DNA of 64,000 bases from Apricaphanius iberus (Eukaryota > Chordata > Actinopteri > Cyprinodontiformes > Aphaniidae): NCBI GenBank assembly GCA_028564705.1, contig JAPXFQ010002662.1, positions 744,001 to 808,000 of the forward strand. Reading direction: 5' to 3'. Made by a program: the position numbers and the translations under genes. This document shows, piece by piece, positions 45,990 through 55,434 of the stretch. The notes beneath the pieces were generated by a model. The model saw nothing but the letters and a program-made list of their open reading frames with translations, ran no database searches and was not told the origin of the DNA. Each line of letters opens with the position of its first letter. Positions within the stretch are counted from its first letter, which is position 1.

Positions 45990-46930
45990 CTCCTCTCTCG
46001 GCGTGCTGTTGGAGAGTGACTGCTCGCAGCCCGCCTGGCATATCTAATTAGAGCCAGGCTGTTGCCACTATCGGGCAGAGGATCTACCTCTCCAATCTCT
46101 CCTGACTCAATCTTCCCCATCTCTGATTTTCTTTTATATTTATGCTGGAATATTTAATTGTAGACAAAAGGTTACTCTGGGCTCTATTCATCACACACAG
46201 GCAGAATAATCTCCTTTAAAAGGCTTGACATTTCAGGCTTTTCAAAAGGGGCTGAAAAAATTATATCCCCGCTTTTGTTAATCAATGAAGTAGAACTCCC
46301 CCGAACAAAAGAATTAAATTGCTCAGTTGGGTTAATAAAACACACAGAAATAGCTGCTTCCTGCAGGCTTTTGTGCCTGCCACTGGCTCCCCCCCCACCA
46401 TATGCAACCAGCACTGTAATTCCATATGATTCGAGGGGCAAAAACTCTAATTTCTCCACACAGTTGGCTTTTAAAATCCCATTGAATATGCAGCCTGTAA
46501 GGCTGGCTGATTGGGACCTCTTGCCTGAGCCTGGCTAGCCGCACAGGCTCTCTCCATTTAAGTCTGACTTCCACTAAAGGGAGATGGCGAGTCCACTGCA
46601 ATTTACAATTTCTATACTGCCTCTGCCTCGGAAAACTACATTGTAATTATGCAAATGATAGGGGCAATAATTAGGCCCTTCACTGTCCCATTGTGTCAGA
46701 TGCAGCCGTGTTTCGGTCCAACGGCAGGAGAGAGACGCAGCAGGACATGTTCTGGTTTAAATTGCTCCTCGCAGACAGTCTGCAGATGTGCACACTGTCA
46801 CCCTGAGCAGGGGGCTCTATAGAGAACGTCACAGCAGACCGTTTAAAAGGAGGAGAGTTGGATGCCACAGCAGCCCAGACGCCCCTGGCATGCATTACGT
46901 GCGAGCCCTCGTTCAACAAGTCAGCCAGCC
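45990..46930. promoter_or_regulatory. Candidate enhancer/conserved non-coding element
   Basis: The most enhancer-like stretch of the window: about 900 bases without transposons, with long ORFs in several frames at once, as seen when stop codons are scarce rather than when coding is present. It is full of homeodomain and POU-type cores: tatctaattagagccaggc (46040), gttaatcaatgaagtagaac (46276), tgtaattatgcaaatgat (46642) and gcaataattaggccc (46664). The last two lie in one 30-base cluster with a SOX-like cattgt. If the sox2-flank synteny inference is right, it could be a sox2 enhancer; that is not shown by this sequence. Confidence 0.45.
46639..46656 (+). promoter_or_regulatory. SOX-OCT type composite motif
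   Basis: A SOX-type site (cattgta) and a perfect octamer (atgcaaat) are separated by three bases (att). The same order and 3-base spacing is known from the mammalian Fgf4 enhancer, where SOX2 and OCT/POU proteins bind together. A homeodomain core (taatta) follows 10 bases later. Confidence 0.5.
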
Positions 46931-47330
46931 ACTAGAAGTCCACATTAGGTAACTAGACCCATTGTAAGCAAATGTTTTATATGATAGTCAGGATCTCTAC
47001 GTTTTCTCTGCAGGACTCATCCTGTTGTTTTTTATTATTGGTTTGATGAAACATAAGCAGCCCTTTGATTAAGGAGAATTGTTTAATTCACATAAAGTCA
47101 GGGACAATGGTTGGCTTGTTCGGGTATAAGCTGTCAGCTGGTGACCAGTAACAATTATGACATGAAAAAAATAGGCCACAATTTTTTTACCCTTTTTGAT
47201 AAACCCCTGATGCAGTCTTTGTCAAAACATTTATGCCTGTCAAACTTTCATACCTTATAGCTCCGCTACAAATTCAACATTAGAGGTTTTTTTTGTTTTT
47301 TTTCATGTAACCGAGTAGTTACACACAATA
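46931..47330. other. Unassigned stretch
   Basis: No gene recognised. T-rich runs at 47288-47308. A Tc1-like scrap begins at the right edge. Confidence 0.4.
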
Positions 47331-47625
47331 GTGCTTAATTGTGGAATAGGGGGGACATGGTGTAGGCAGCATCATGCTGTGATGCTGTGGGAGGATTTTT
47401 TTCCCGTCAGAGTTGTTGTTGAGGACAAGGGAACTGAATGGTTAGCCTCAAGCCTAGTTTATTCTTCTCCATCAATATCAAAACGGATTGACGCAACACC
47501 ATTATCCATAGACGCAAAGCCTCTTTGTCACCTATGCAAGGACGGATGGAGTAGAGCCCAATTTTTTAACTATCCGTCTCCGTAAACGGAGAGTGTATGC
47601 CTGTGACTGGTCAGCTTAACAACGA
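47331..47625 (+). mobile_element. Tc1-like scrap followed by a DNA-element fragment
   Basis: The sequence gtaggcagcatcatgctgtg (47361) and 'gtgggaggatttttt' matches the part of Tc1-like transposases that encodes 'VMVWGGISYHG'-type residues in related families. From about 47447 'agcctagtttattcttct' to 'ctgtgactggtcagctt' (47620) looks like part of a different non-autonomous element. Both are fragments. Confidence 0.45.
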
Positions 47626-47689
47626 CCAGAGATTGTTTTACTAGAGCAGGGCTCTATAGTTGCTGTAATGAGCAGTCAATGCAGTGTTT

Positions 47690-47990
47690 ATATTGAAAGG
47701 ACAGGTTATGCTGTGTGGCAGTGTGGTACTCAGAATTGGTGTCTGAATACCAAATGCAAGCCCAACAGATTTACTGTCTCAAGCAGAGCCTTACAGCCTT
47801 TGCTATAGTACTCCACTTGATATGTATGTGTGAAACATCTTCGTTAAAGATTGCTGCGGGTTTAATTTCTTGGAGTTATGGGCACGTAAACGAGAAAACA
47901 AAAGAGATTAAAGAAAGAAGATGAAGAACAGAGACAGGAGAGGTAGGAGTGTGAATTGACGATACAACAGAGGAAGGGGAATAAAGAGAA
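47690..47990 (+). repeat. Dispersed repeat, copy 1
   Basis: Homologous to 50990-51330. Shared landmarks: actcagaattggtgtctga with a following 'taccaa', agcccaacagatttactgt (47760-47778), then 'cctttgctatagtactcc' and an A/G-rich end with 'gaagat..acaacagag' and 'cccagtcctcc'. Family unknown. Confidence 0.65.
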
Positions 47991-48084
47991 GACGGAAATC
48001 CTCCCAGTCCTCCACATCCGCTGGACGGCAGAGAGGTGGAAAAAACAGATTTGCTGATGGAGAAGTATAAACTAGGCTTTAGTC

Positions 48085-48700
48085 ACGCCCTTCTACTTTC
48101 AGTTCATGGGTCCCCTAAAGCCAAACAAAATGAATGAGAGTCAATGGAGTGATAAAAAGTTATTTTCTGATCCTGTTTGAAATGTGCCGTGGATCAAACA
48201 TACAATGTCTTTGAATTTTAAAGACATCTTGATGCAGAGAAAACAGACTTTAGGTAAAAACACTTACCAGACTACAACTGAAGAAGGAGACAAATAACCG
48301 GAGCCTCCAGGACGAAGGAGTTAACATTAAACAAGGCGAAAACCACTACAAATCGTACCATGTGGAAAGTGTCAGCCAAACTGGGGGAAAACTAATGGCT
48401 GAACTAGAGCCAGCATGCAGGAGAAGCTCTACAAGGTGTCTGTGAGTGGTTTAAGTACTAGGTAGTGTTGGCTAACACTAGCTCCGTGACGTCATATATT
48501 AGACTTTTTTAATCAAATAAATCCCAAACCATTTGACAAAAATAGTTGAAATGTACATCATTAGTTATTTAAAATGAGGTACACCTTATGTGTGATTCAG
48601 GACATAAGACAAAGCAGACTAGAACATAACTGTTATCGCTCCATTGACTTCCATCCATTTTTTGAGGACCCATGGGTCGACAGGAAGGGGAGAAAACTTA
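48085..48700. mobile_element. Foldback-type element with long inverted ends
   Basis: The left part (ttcatgggtcccctaaag at 48103, 'gagtcaatggagtgataa' at 48137) returns on the right as its reverse complement (ctccattgacttccatccat at 48640, 'tgaggacccatgggtcgac' at 48663). The diverged arms are about 90-100 bases long and the interior is non-coding. This fits a MITE or foldback element; family unknown. Confidence 0.65.
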
Positions 48701-49115
48701 TGGTGCGTTCCCACCAACCCAAACGGCAGCGTCAGCAGGGGCAAGATTACATGTTTAGTCTATGGTTAAGGCCGTCAGCTGGAAGTCGAAGTCGAGACTT
48801 TGTGAGCGTTGGCTCCGTCAACTTTTACAGCTTTTCCTGCGTTTCAAGCTTCAAAGCACCAAAAGCCAGCAACGCAGAAATTCAGCTAGGTGAACTTTTG
48901 ACAGTCTTAACGCTGTTGACGCAGCACGGCAACCAATCAGAGCATCTCACTGTAGTGACATTGCCCAACATCGACGTTGCCCAGCCAACCACAATCCGCT
49001 AGTGTTTAAAACATCCGGTAGAGAAAGGCCCGCCTACGAGCTTTGATAGCTTCAGCTTAAAATTCTATCTGCTGTGTAAATGCGTCAAATTAGTCACTTT
49101 GTAAGTGTTGCTTGT
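48698..49115 (+). repeat. Copy C of the dispersed GC-richer repeat
   Basis: Longest copy, homologous to 6190-6490 and 7205-7577. It begins tatggtgcgttcccaccaac, a Harbinger-like terminus, and includes the ggcaaccaatcagagcatc block at 48929 and 'agagaaaggcccgcc' near 49020. The 142-codon ORF through it (48574-49002) is not conserved in the other copies and is not a gene. Confidence 0.75.
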
Positions 49116-49913
49116 CCGTCACAGGATGAAAAATAAAAATGAAGCTCCCTCCCTAAACCAGAGACACAATGTATTGGTCCATTGTTATAGCTTGATGAAA
49201 AGTTTAAATTTCCATCCAGTTTTTTAAGTTTGTTTGTAGAGTTGGAGAGTCAAGTCCCCCTACTTTCAGAGGAAGTTTAAACCAGCGATGTGCCAGACTT
49301 GAGTGTGAAAATCATGTTTCAAGCTTAATGAAGCAGTTTTTTTAACCATCAATCTCCTAAGCGCGTCACATGGCGTTACTTGTTTAATAGTTGTTGTGTT
49401 GTTTTTTTTCAAAAAAACCGACCTAAAAAGCTCTTAAACCTCTTTCTGTTGAATGATTATCTACTAATGCACAATATCATGCAGAATATTTTATAGCACA
49501 ATTAATGAGTCGAACAATTTTGCAATTTGTTTTTCTTTTTTTTTACACACAGAGAGCTCAACACCACTCAATAATTAGAATAAATCATGGATCAACATGT
49601 CTACGAGGGCTTTTAAGGTCAGGCAAAGCAGGTAAACTGATAACTAAGAATCAGTAAAATTTTGAGATTAAATAAACTAAGATTTTAAAACCCTTTCACT
49701 ATGCTTTATTTCAGTGGCTCCCCTGAGGAGTCACAGCATCTTAGTGATCTGCAGGTTTGTTTTAGATCAAGTTTAAGTCACCAGACGGCACCCCCACCTC
49801 TGACTGGTTTGGCTAAGGGAGACAGAAGTAAAAGTTATGAAAACAAGGTAAATTCCTGAATAAAACATTTTAGAAAACATTAAGAGTTCTCATCAGTTTG
49901 TTCCAAGTTGGAA
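49116..49913. other. Unassigned stretch
   Basis: No gene recognised; repeat-like but unclassified sequence near 49130-49300. Confidence 0.4.
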
Positions 49914-50440
49914 GGCAAGGCAAATGTATTTGCATAAAACACTTTCAGCAACAAGGCAATTCAAGGTGCTTTGGGTGATCAGTGGATAAAATAAAAGCAG
50001 CAATAAAGCAATAAAAACAAAACACCAGATACATAAAAAACATTAAAACATAATACAGTAATGACATATCGGTTGTTGTTAATCAGCTAATGCAAAGCAG
50101 CTCTAAACGGATAGGTTCATAGCCTTCATTTGAAGGAACTCAGTGTTTCAGCAGCTTTGTAGTGGGCAGCAAGTTTGTTCCAGATAATGGAAGCATGAAA
50201 GTGAAAGCTGCTTTTCCGTGTTTTGTTCCAGTTCCTTGGATGATTAGTAGACTAGAGCTAGAAGACCTTAGTGTTTTGTGGTGTTTGATATAATAACAGA
50301 TCTTTGCAATACTTTGGTGCTCAGTCATTCAATGACTTGTAAACTAGCAAAAGTATTTTTGAAGTCTATTCTCTGAGTTAAAGGAAACCCATGTAACAAC
50401 TTTAGAACTGGGGAAATTTTACAAGCCTTTTCAAAACTTT
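49914..50440 (-). mobile_element. L2/Maui-like LINE 3' end
   Basis: In reverse orientation, the terminus (gcaccttgaattgccttgtt on the minus strand, near 49970) is preceded by the last coding part: RSSSSSLLIIQGTGTKHGKA and AAFTFMLPLSGTNLLP (50140-50270), matching the 'R.S..L.vPr..tk.G..aF...ap.lWN.LP' end of L2-type LINE proteins. 5' truncated and decayed. Confidence 0.8.
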
Positions 50441-50989
50441 GTAGAGCACAAGGCATGTTAAGCACCTTTATTTAAGCTTTGCAGCTTCCCTCTGCTAAGA
50501 AAGAAAGATATAAGAAGAGTCACAAAGCTTGTCCTCTTCTTCCTCACCCCTCCCCTCCTTTCACATGTGCACTGTTTCGTATAAGATCCCTGAGAGGAAG
50601 TTTAGCCACCACAGGTGTGACCAGTTTCATCGTCAGTGAAACCAGCGTGTCAAGAAATAAGATCCTGCAAGAGGTGCAGAATTAATCACACGGGAGGTTA
50701 GGTTAACATCAGGTAACAACTCTTGGTCAGGCAACTGCAGCTGATATAATATCTATTTTCATATCAGCTATGCAGTAGTCGTAGTCGTGTAACGTCCACG
50801 AAGCATAATACGCAGCAGTTTGGATCAGGCCTGACAGAAAATCAGGCACCAAAGTCGTTTAAAGAATAGAGTGATTTGTAACCCTAATATTTTACTGCTC
50901 ACCTGGTCCCAGAGGCTGAGCTGAGAAAAATATGAGTTAACATTTTTATTGTCTTCCTTGCCTTAACAAGCTTTTTTTTACCTGCCCTG
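50441..50989. other. Unassigned stretch
   Basis: The ORF 50479-50685 has no recognised domain. No repeat family recognised. Confidence 0.4.
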
Positions 50990-51335
50990 TTGTGTGTGAC
51001 ACAGTGTGACGCTCAGAATTGATGTGTGAGTATCAATTAGAAGCCCAACAGATTTACTTTAACAAGAGGACCATTACGGCTACTGCATACTCCCCTTAAC
51101 ATTTATTTTGTAACAAATCTTTATTCAAAGTTGCCATGGATCTTTTTTTCTGATATGATGAACATGGATATGGTAAATAAAAAGGGGGAAAAAAGAAAAA
51201 ATTAAGAGTGTTAGGGAAGAAAAAGGTTAAGAGAGCGAGAGTGAGTAGAAGATACAAGAGAAAGAGAGCGGAACAAAGAAAACATCAACACATCCCAGTC
51301 TTCCTCCTCCACCATAGGATGACTAAAGGGAATGA
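50990..51335 (+). repeat. Dispersed repeat, copy 2
   Basis: Second copy of the 47690 repeat: gacgctcagaattgatgtgt (51008), agaagcccaacagatttact (51039), then a long A/G-rich part with 'agtagaagatacaagag' and 'tcccagtcttcctcc'. The A/G-rich end gives a Lys/Arg-rich ORF (51208-51399) that is not a gene. Confidence 0.65.
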
Positions 51336-52149
51336 AATAAAACGACAGCAAAACCAACCAAAGATTATGAATTTAAAACTACATAACCACAACAAATAAA
51401 TAGATATATAAATAAAATAACATCGCTGAAAAGTATATACAAGTATAGTTGTGATAGCCTCAGCTCAGTGTGTGTGTGAGAATGTTGGAGCATATAAGGC
51501 TTCTCCATATGAATGTTCAATAGCTGGAGTGAGGAGACACCAATTTGTCCCCCAGGAAAGCAGGATCATCTACAGTCAGCTTGTTAGCCAACAATCACAG
51601 GCACTCCCCACGTAAACTCGCATTGGACATTCTTGTCTTCCTCTCACGACACATATGAGCCAAAATACAACTATTGCAAAGAAATGTTAGAAAAATATGA
51701 GTAAATAAAACAAATTTATATCATAAGACTGATAACACAAAATAATGTCTTGGTAACATAAATTACTCTTCATACTTAAAATAAAATGTGTCTAATTTAA
51801 ATATGACAATAGTGTTAATATCTCACAATCACTCACCATTTCTTTCCTAGGATCCACCTTCCAGAAGTTACTGGAAGGTGAAGTGGAAATTTTACTTAAC
51901 ATATACTTAAATGAGGCATTGGTGGAGAACGTCAGAGAGAACAAATAACTCAACACTTCATGTTTTAGAAGGTCTGTCTGTTTTTAACACCTACGCACAA
52001 ACTTTCAAGACCTCTGCAAACAGCTCCACAATCTTCCTGACAGCCGAAGTGCACAGGAAGTTTTAGAGTTCAATGTATAAATAGATGTACTTCTGTTGCT
52101 CCTTGGTTACTCGCTGCAGAGCTGCGTGTCTGTTTTGACTAAACTCTGA
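51336..52149. other. Unassigned stretch
   Basis: AT-rich. The duplicate ccttccagaagttactggaag at about 51858 makes a short local inverted repeat. No gene recognised. Confidence 0.4.
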
Positions 52150-52872
52150 TCTTTATTTAATGTCGGAAAAATTCCATAACAAAGGTGAAGCAGTTTGGCG
52201 AACATTAGATGGGGATGAGGTCTTGTCTGCTGGGCTGGACTGGACATCAGTGGGACAAACTGCCTGACTTGTTTCCAAGTATTTTGTCAAGACATTTGTC
52301 TTTTTCCTTGCCAGAGCTTCTACTCTTGCTAAGAGCAACTTTCTCACCTTAATGTAGTTTGGGCAACGTTTTTTAACTTTCACACGACATTGTGTAGAAG
52401 GCCGCTCGCATCCTCTCTGTTTCATTTGTTTGCTGAAAATGTTGTGCACATTAGCATTTTTATGCTTCTTTTCAAGCAGTTGCGATATATGTACACCTGC
52501 CCAAATATCAAGGATGTAGTGTGTCTCCTCAGAGCTCCACATTATGCGACACGTGTTGCAAGAGAAACATGGTGCATTAAAGGAAACCAATAAATTGTTT
52601 CCTGTAATGCACCACAGAGATGGGTGCTCCCAAAAACAAAAAGGCAGATCTTTGTTTACTGGGCGCAGTAAATTTCACGTGCTTTCACATCTGATTTGCT
52701 CCTCACCGAGATTCATTTGGAACCGCTCCAAGACCACCTCTTCACCTGGGTCTCTGTTTGCTTTTTGGGAATGCACCAAAGTTTGTTAATTTTTATTCAC
52801 ATCAGCACAAAAGGTCAAGACTAACTGAGGAAACTTATTTGATTTTAAAGCAACTAAAGGAGCCTGGTATGA
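52150..52872 (-). mobile_element. Harbinger-like element carrying a Myb-like ORF
   Basis: The right end on the minus strand reads taaggtgcattcataccagg, a Harbinger-type terminus. The 52680-52790 part (accgctccaagaccacctct at 52723) resembles the 5' flank of fish Harbinger genes. The Myb-like ORF (separate entry) is the only coding part; the DDE nuclease gene is absent, so the element is non-autonomous. Its left limit is uncertain. Confidence 0.6.
52153..52590 (-). CDS. Myb/SANT-like protein of a PIF/Harbinger transposon
   Basis: A 145-codon open frame. Residues about 17-85 form a Myb/SANT-like (trihelix type) DNA-binding domain: MWSSEETHYILDIWAG at the start with the expected tryptophans, ISQLLEKKHKN-type second helix, then RPSTQCRVKVKKRCPNYIKV, matching the 'RT..QC..K.K.L...Y..vk' signature. 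In Harbinger elements this protein helps bring the DDE transposase to the termini. The C-terminal part (about residues 100-145) is Ser/Thr/Pro-rich and looks disordered. The frame has no internal stop, which is unusual among the repeats here. A domesticated MSANTD-like gene is an alternative, but the terminus-like flank favours a transposon. Confidence 0.7.
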   Translation of the reverse strand: MVSFNAPCFSCNTCRIMWSSEETHYILDIWAGVHISQLLEKKHKNANVHNIFSKQMKQRGCERPSTQCRVKVKKRCPNYIKVRKLLLARVEALARKKTNVLTKYLETSQAVCPTDVQSSPADKTSSPSNVRQTASPLLWNFSDIK

Positions 52873-53880
52873 ATGCACCTTAAGATTAGTAACCACGGCT
52901 ATATAGATGATACTCAGCTCAACAATGCAATGTCACTTGGTAACTTTGATCTTATCCAAATGCTAAGGGAATGCATTAAATTAATCATTGGATGGATTTG
53001 CAATAACTTTCTCCAGCTAAATAAAAACAAAACTGAAGTAATTATTTGGGGATATAAACAGTCAGCACACAACTTCAGTTAATGTAACTAAAAACCATAG
53101 GAAAGCTAGGTATAGTAATGGACTTAGAGCTGAACATTTGGGGCCACATAACTGCCAAAACAAGGTCAGCCTTCTATCGCCTGAAGAACATTTCTAGGAT
53201 TAAAGGACTGATGTCACAATGAGACCTTGAAAAACTCTTCCATGGATTTTCTTTACTTGGATTGATTACTGCAAAAGTGTCCTCACAGGTCTACCTAAAA
53301 AGAATCAGACAGCTGCAGCCGATCCAGAACGCTGATGTTTGTGACCTCACGACAACCAGGAAAGTAGAACACATCACCCCAGTTTTAATTCTTTACACAG
53401 ACTCCCTGTAGCTCAGAGAATAAACTTAAACAATAATTTTACTATTTTATAAATGAACTGCTTAGCACCAAAGTATGTTGAAGACATGATGCAACTCTAC
53501 CAAACACCCAGAGCAGTCAGGTCTTCCACCTGTAGTTTATTAATCATCCCTAGAATTAGAATTAAACATGAAGAAGCAGCTTTCAGATTCTATTCTCCTC
53601 TTTTCTGGAACAAACTGTCAGACCGCTGCATAGCTGCTCAAGTACATAATTGCTTTAAATCAAGGCTGAGACCCATCTGTTTAGAGATACCTTTGAGTAA
53701 GTGATTAATAAAAGCTGGAATATCATATGTTTTAATGTGTCGTATATTATGTGTCTATAATGCTGTTCCATACTTTTATTGCTGATGTTTTTTAATCCAT
53801 CTTATCCTCTAATGATGTAAAGCACCTTGAATTGCCTTGCTGTTGAAAGTGTGTATACAAATAAAGTTGCCTTCCCTTGG
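52873..53880 (+). mobile_element. L2/Maui-like LINE, RT to 3' end
   Basis: The frame starting at 52873 has NHGYIDDTQL, a decayed form of the catalytic 'YADDTQLY' box, then CNNFLQLNKNKTEVIIWG, the 'NxLqLNxxKTEvi..G' motif after it. Further fragments follow in changing frames: 'KTRSAFYRLKNIS' near 53155, 'RIRQLQPIQNA' near 53305, LAPKYVEDMM at 53460, and 'CSLLIIPRIRIKHEEAAFRF' near 53535. The 3' end gtaaagcaccttgaattgcc (53817) and 'aaataaagttgcc' is intact. The polyprotein is broken by many stops, and 5' sequence including the endonuclease is missing. Confidence 0.88.
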
Positions 53881-54065
53881 CCACCGTCCAGGACATATTT
53901 CACCTGACCCCTGTAGCCCCTCCCACAGGTGGTGAGCTCGTGGGAAAGGAGGCCCACGTTGCCTCTTATGACTTAGTCCGACTGGGCAACATCAGTTAAA
54001 ACCCGGCCTGGGTCCAGACGATGGTACTGGTGACCCACGTCCAGGTGAGGCTAACAATAGGTACA
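53881..54065 (-). mobile_element. Fragment of the Rex3/RTE-like LINE
   Basis: Closely similar to 32225-32420 of the large LINE (shared: cacctgacccct, cccacaggtggtgagctc at 53921, 'ggcccacgttgcctctt'). It begins immediately where the L2 tail ends, so one element landed next to or inside the other. It corresponds to the 5' part of the family, an unusual fragment for a 5'-truncating LINE. Confidence 0.75.
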
Positions 54066-54815
54066 TTTGTGTCATGGGGATCCTACAGATTGTGAAGAAA
54101 AATATAAAAGAATCAACCAAACAAACAAAGCTAAAACGGGTACTGACAGACAAGCCCGTACTGATAAGTGGATGATTTTGTTAAAAGTTTACCATAAAGT
54201 CTAGCCCTCAGGAATTAAAACAACAAGAAACAATTACTTTAAAACTACAGTTTTGTATATAAATAATGTGTTGGACAGAGTAAAATTTGACACTGTGGCT
54301 CATAAAGGAAATAAAAACTAAAATAGTTTAATCTTCTTTAAATGTTGTATTTCGTTTCATTTTTGATAGAAAGACTAGATTGATGTCTTAAAATCTTAAC
54401 AACCAGAACCAAAACACAGCAGCTTTTTCAGTAATAGGATCCTGATTAAATATCAATTTAAAAATTAATTTTTAACAAAAAAATTTGATTTTATATGACT
54501 CCAATGAGGGGTTCTCTGTGAAACTCAAAATAAGTATTTCATACCTAATTTGCCTCCGTCATGTATGTGACATCCTCTTCAGCTCTGCTCCACACAGCCT
54601 ACATCACATGCTTAGGAACCTATTTGATGTCTTTGAAAAAGGAGGTGCTTCTGATGCTGTATAGGCAGATATACGTGGTGTGTGTGCAGGTTCCTGCCTA
54701 TTTCTTCCTCCCTGTCACGGAGATAGAAAGTTACAACTAAGAAAGTTTGCAGTTAACAACTATGCTAACATCATCAACAGCACCAAGCATTGGAAAGCAG
54801 AAGAAGGATTTCATC
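54066..54815. other. Upstream region of the Ig gene
   Basis: AT-rich, without recognised repeats; presumably contains the promoter and 5' UTR of the Ig gene. No TATA box could be assigned with confidence. Confidence 0.4.
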
Positions 54816-55388
54816 ATGGCGGAAAATGGCTTCACAAAGCCACTATTGTTAGTTTTAATTGTCACCGCTCACATGGCTTTCTATGGTAAGATCTATTACT
54901 AATAACTATTATTGTTTGACCTTTAGGTTAGTTGGGTTTTTTAAAATTTGTGCCAAAAGGTTAACAACTTACTTTATATATTTGATGTTCTACAGTTACA
55001 GTTTATAGATTTAACATTATGTATTGTATGTGAATGAGGCATTTGTCTACATTTTAGTATCTTTCCTATCTGGAAGTTCAATAAAGTAATGGTCTTGTGC
55101 AACAGCTTTATTCCTTACTCAGGAGAAAAATTGGCTTCAAATATCTGTATTGTTAAATACGTTAAACACATTTTCTGAAGAGTTTTAGCATATGATAACC
55201 AATAGAAAAAACTGTTGTTTTTACCATGGAAAAAAATCGAGCGATACCACTTTTTTTAACCGATACGAAACAGATACTTGGATCAGAGTACCGATACGAA
55301 GTACCAATGCTGATACTTGTTCCACACACAAAAATTTATTTTCTTCTCTGCTTGTTAAAAAAAATGATAGTGAATTAGATCAAATGTG

Positions 55389-55434
<46 letters not shown>

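Noticed and set aside
45799..46919. Multiple ORFs of 80-105 codons on both strands
   Set aside because: Overlapping frames with no domain or splice logic; better explained as conserved non-coding sequence with low stop density.
48574..49002. 142-codon plus-strand ORF
   Set aside because: It spans the boundary of two repeats (foldback element and copy C) and is not conserved in the other copies.
51208..51399. Lys/Arg-rich small ORF
   Set aside because: Comes from the A/G-rich end of a dispersed repeat; the other copy does not keep the frame.
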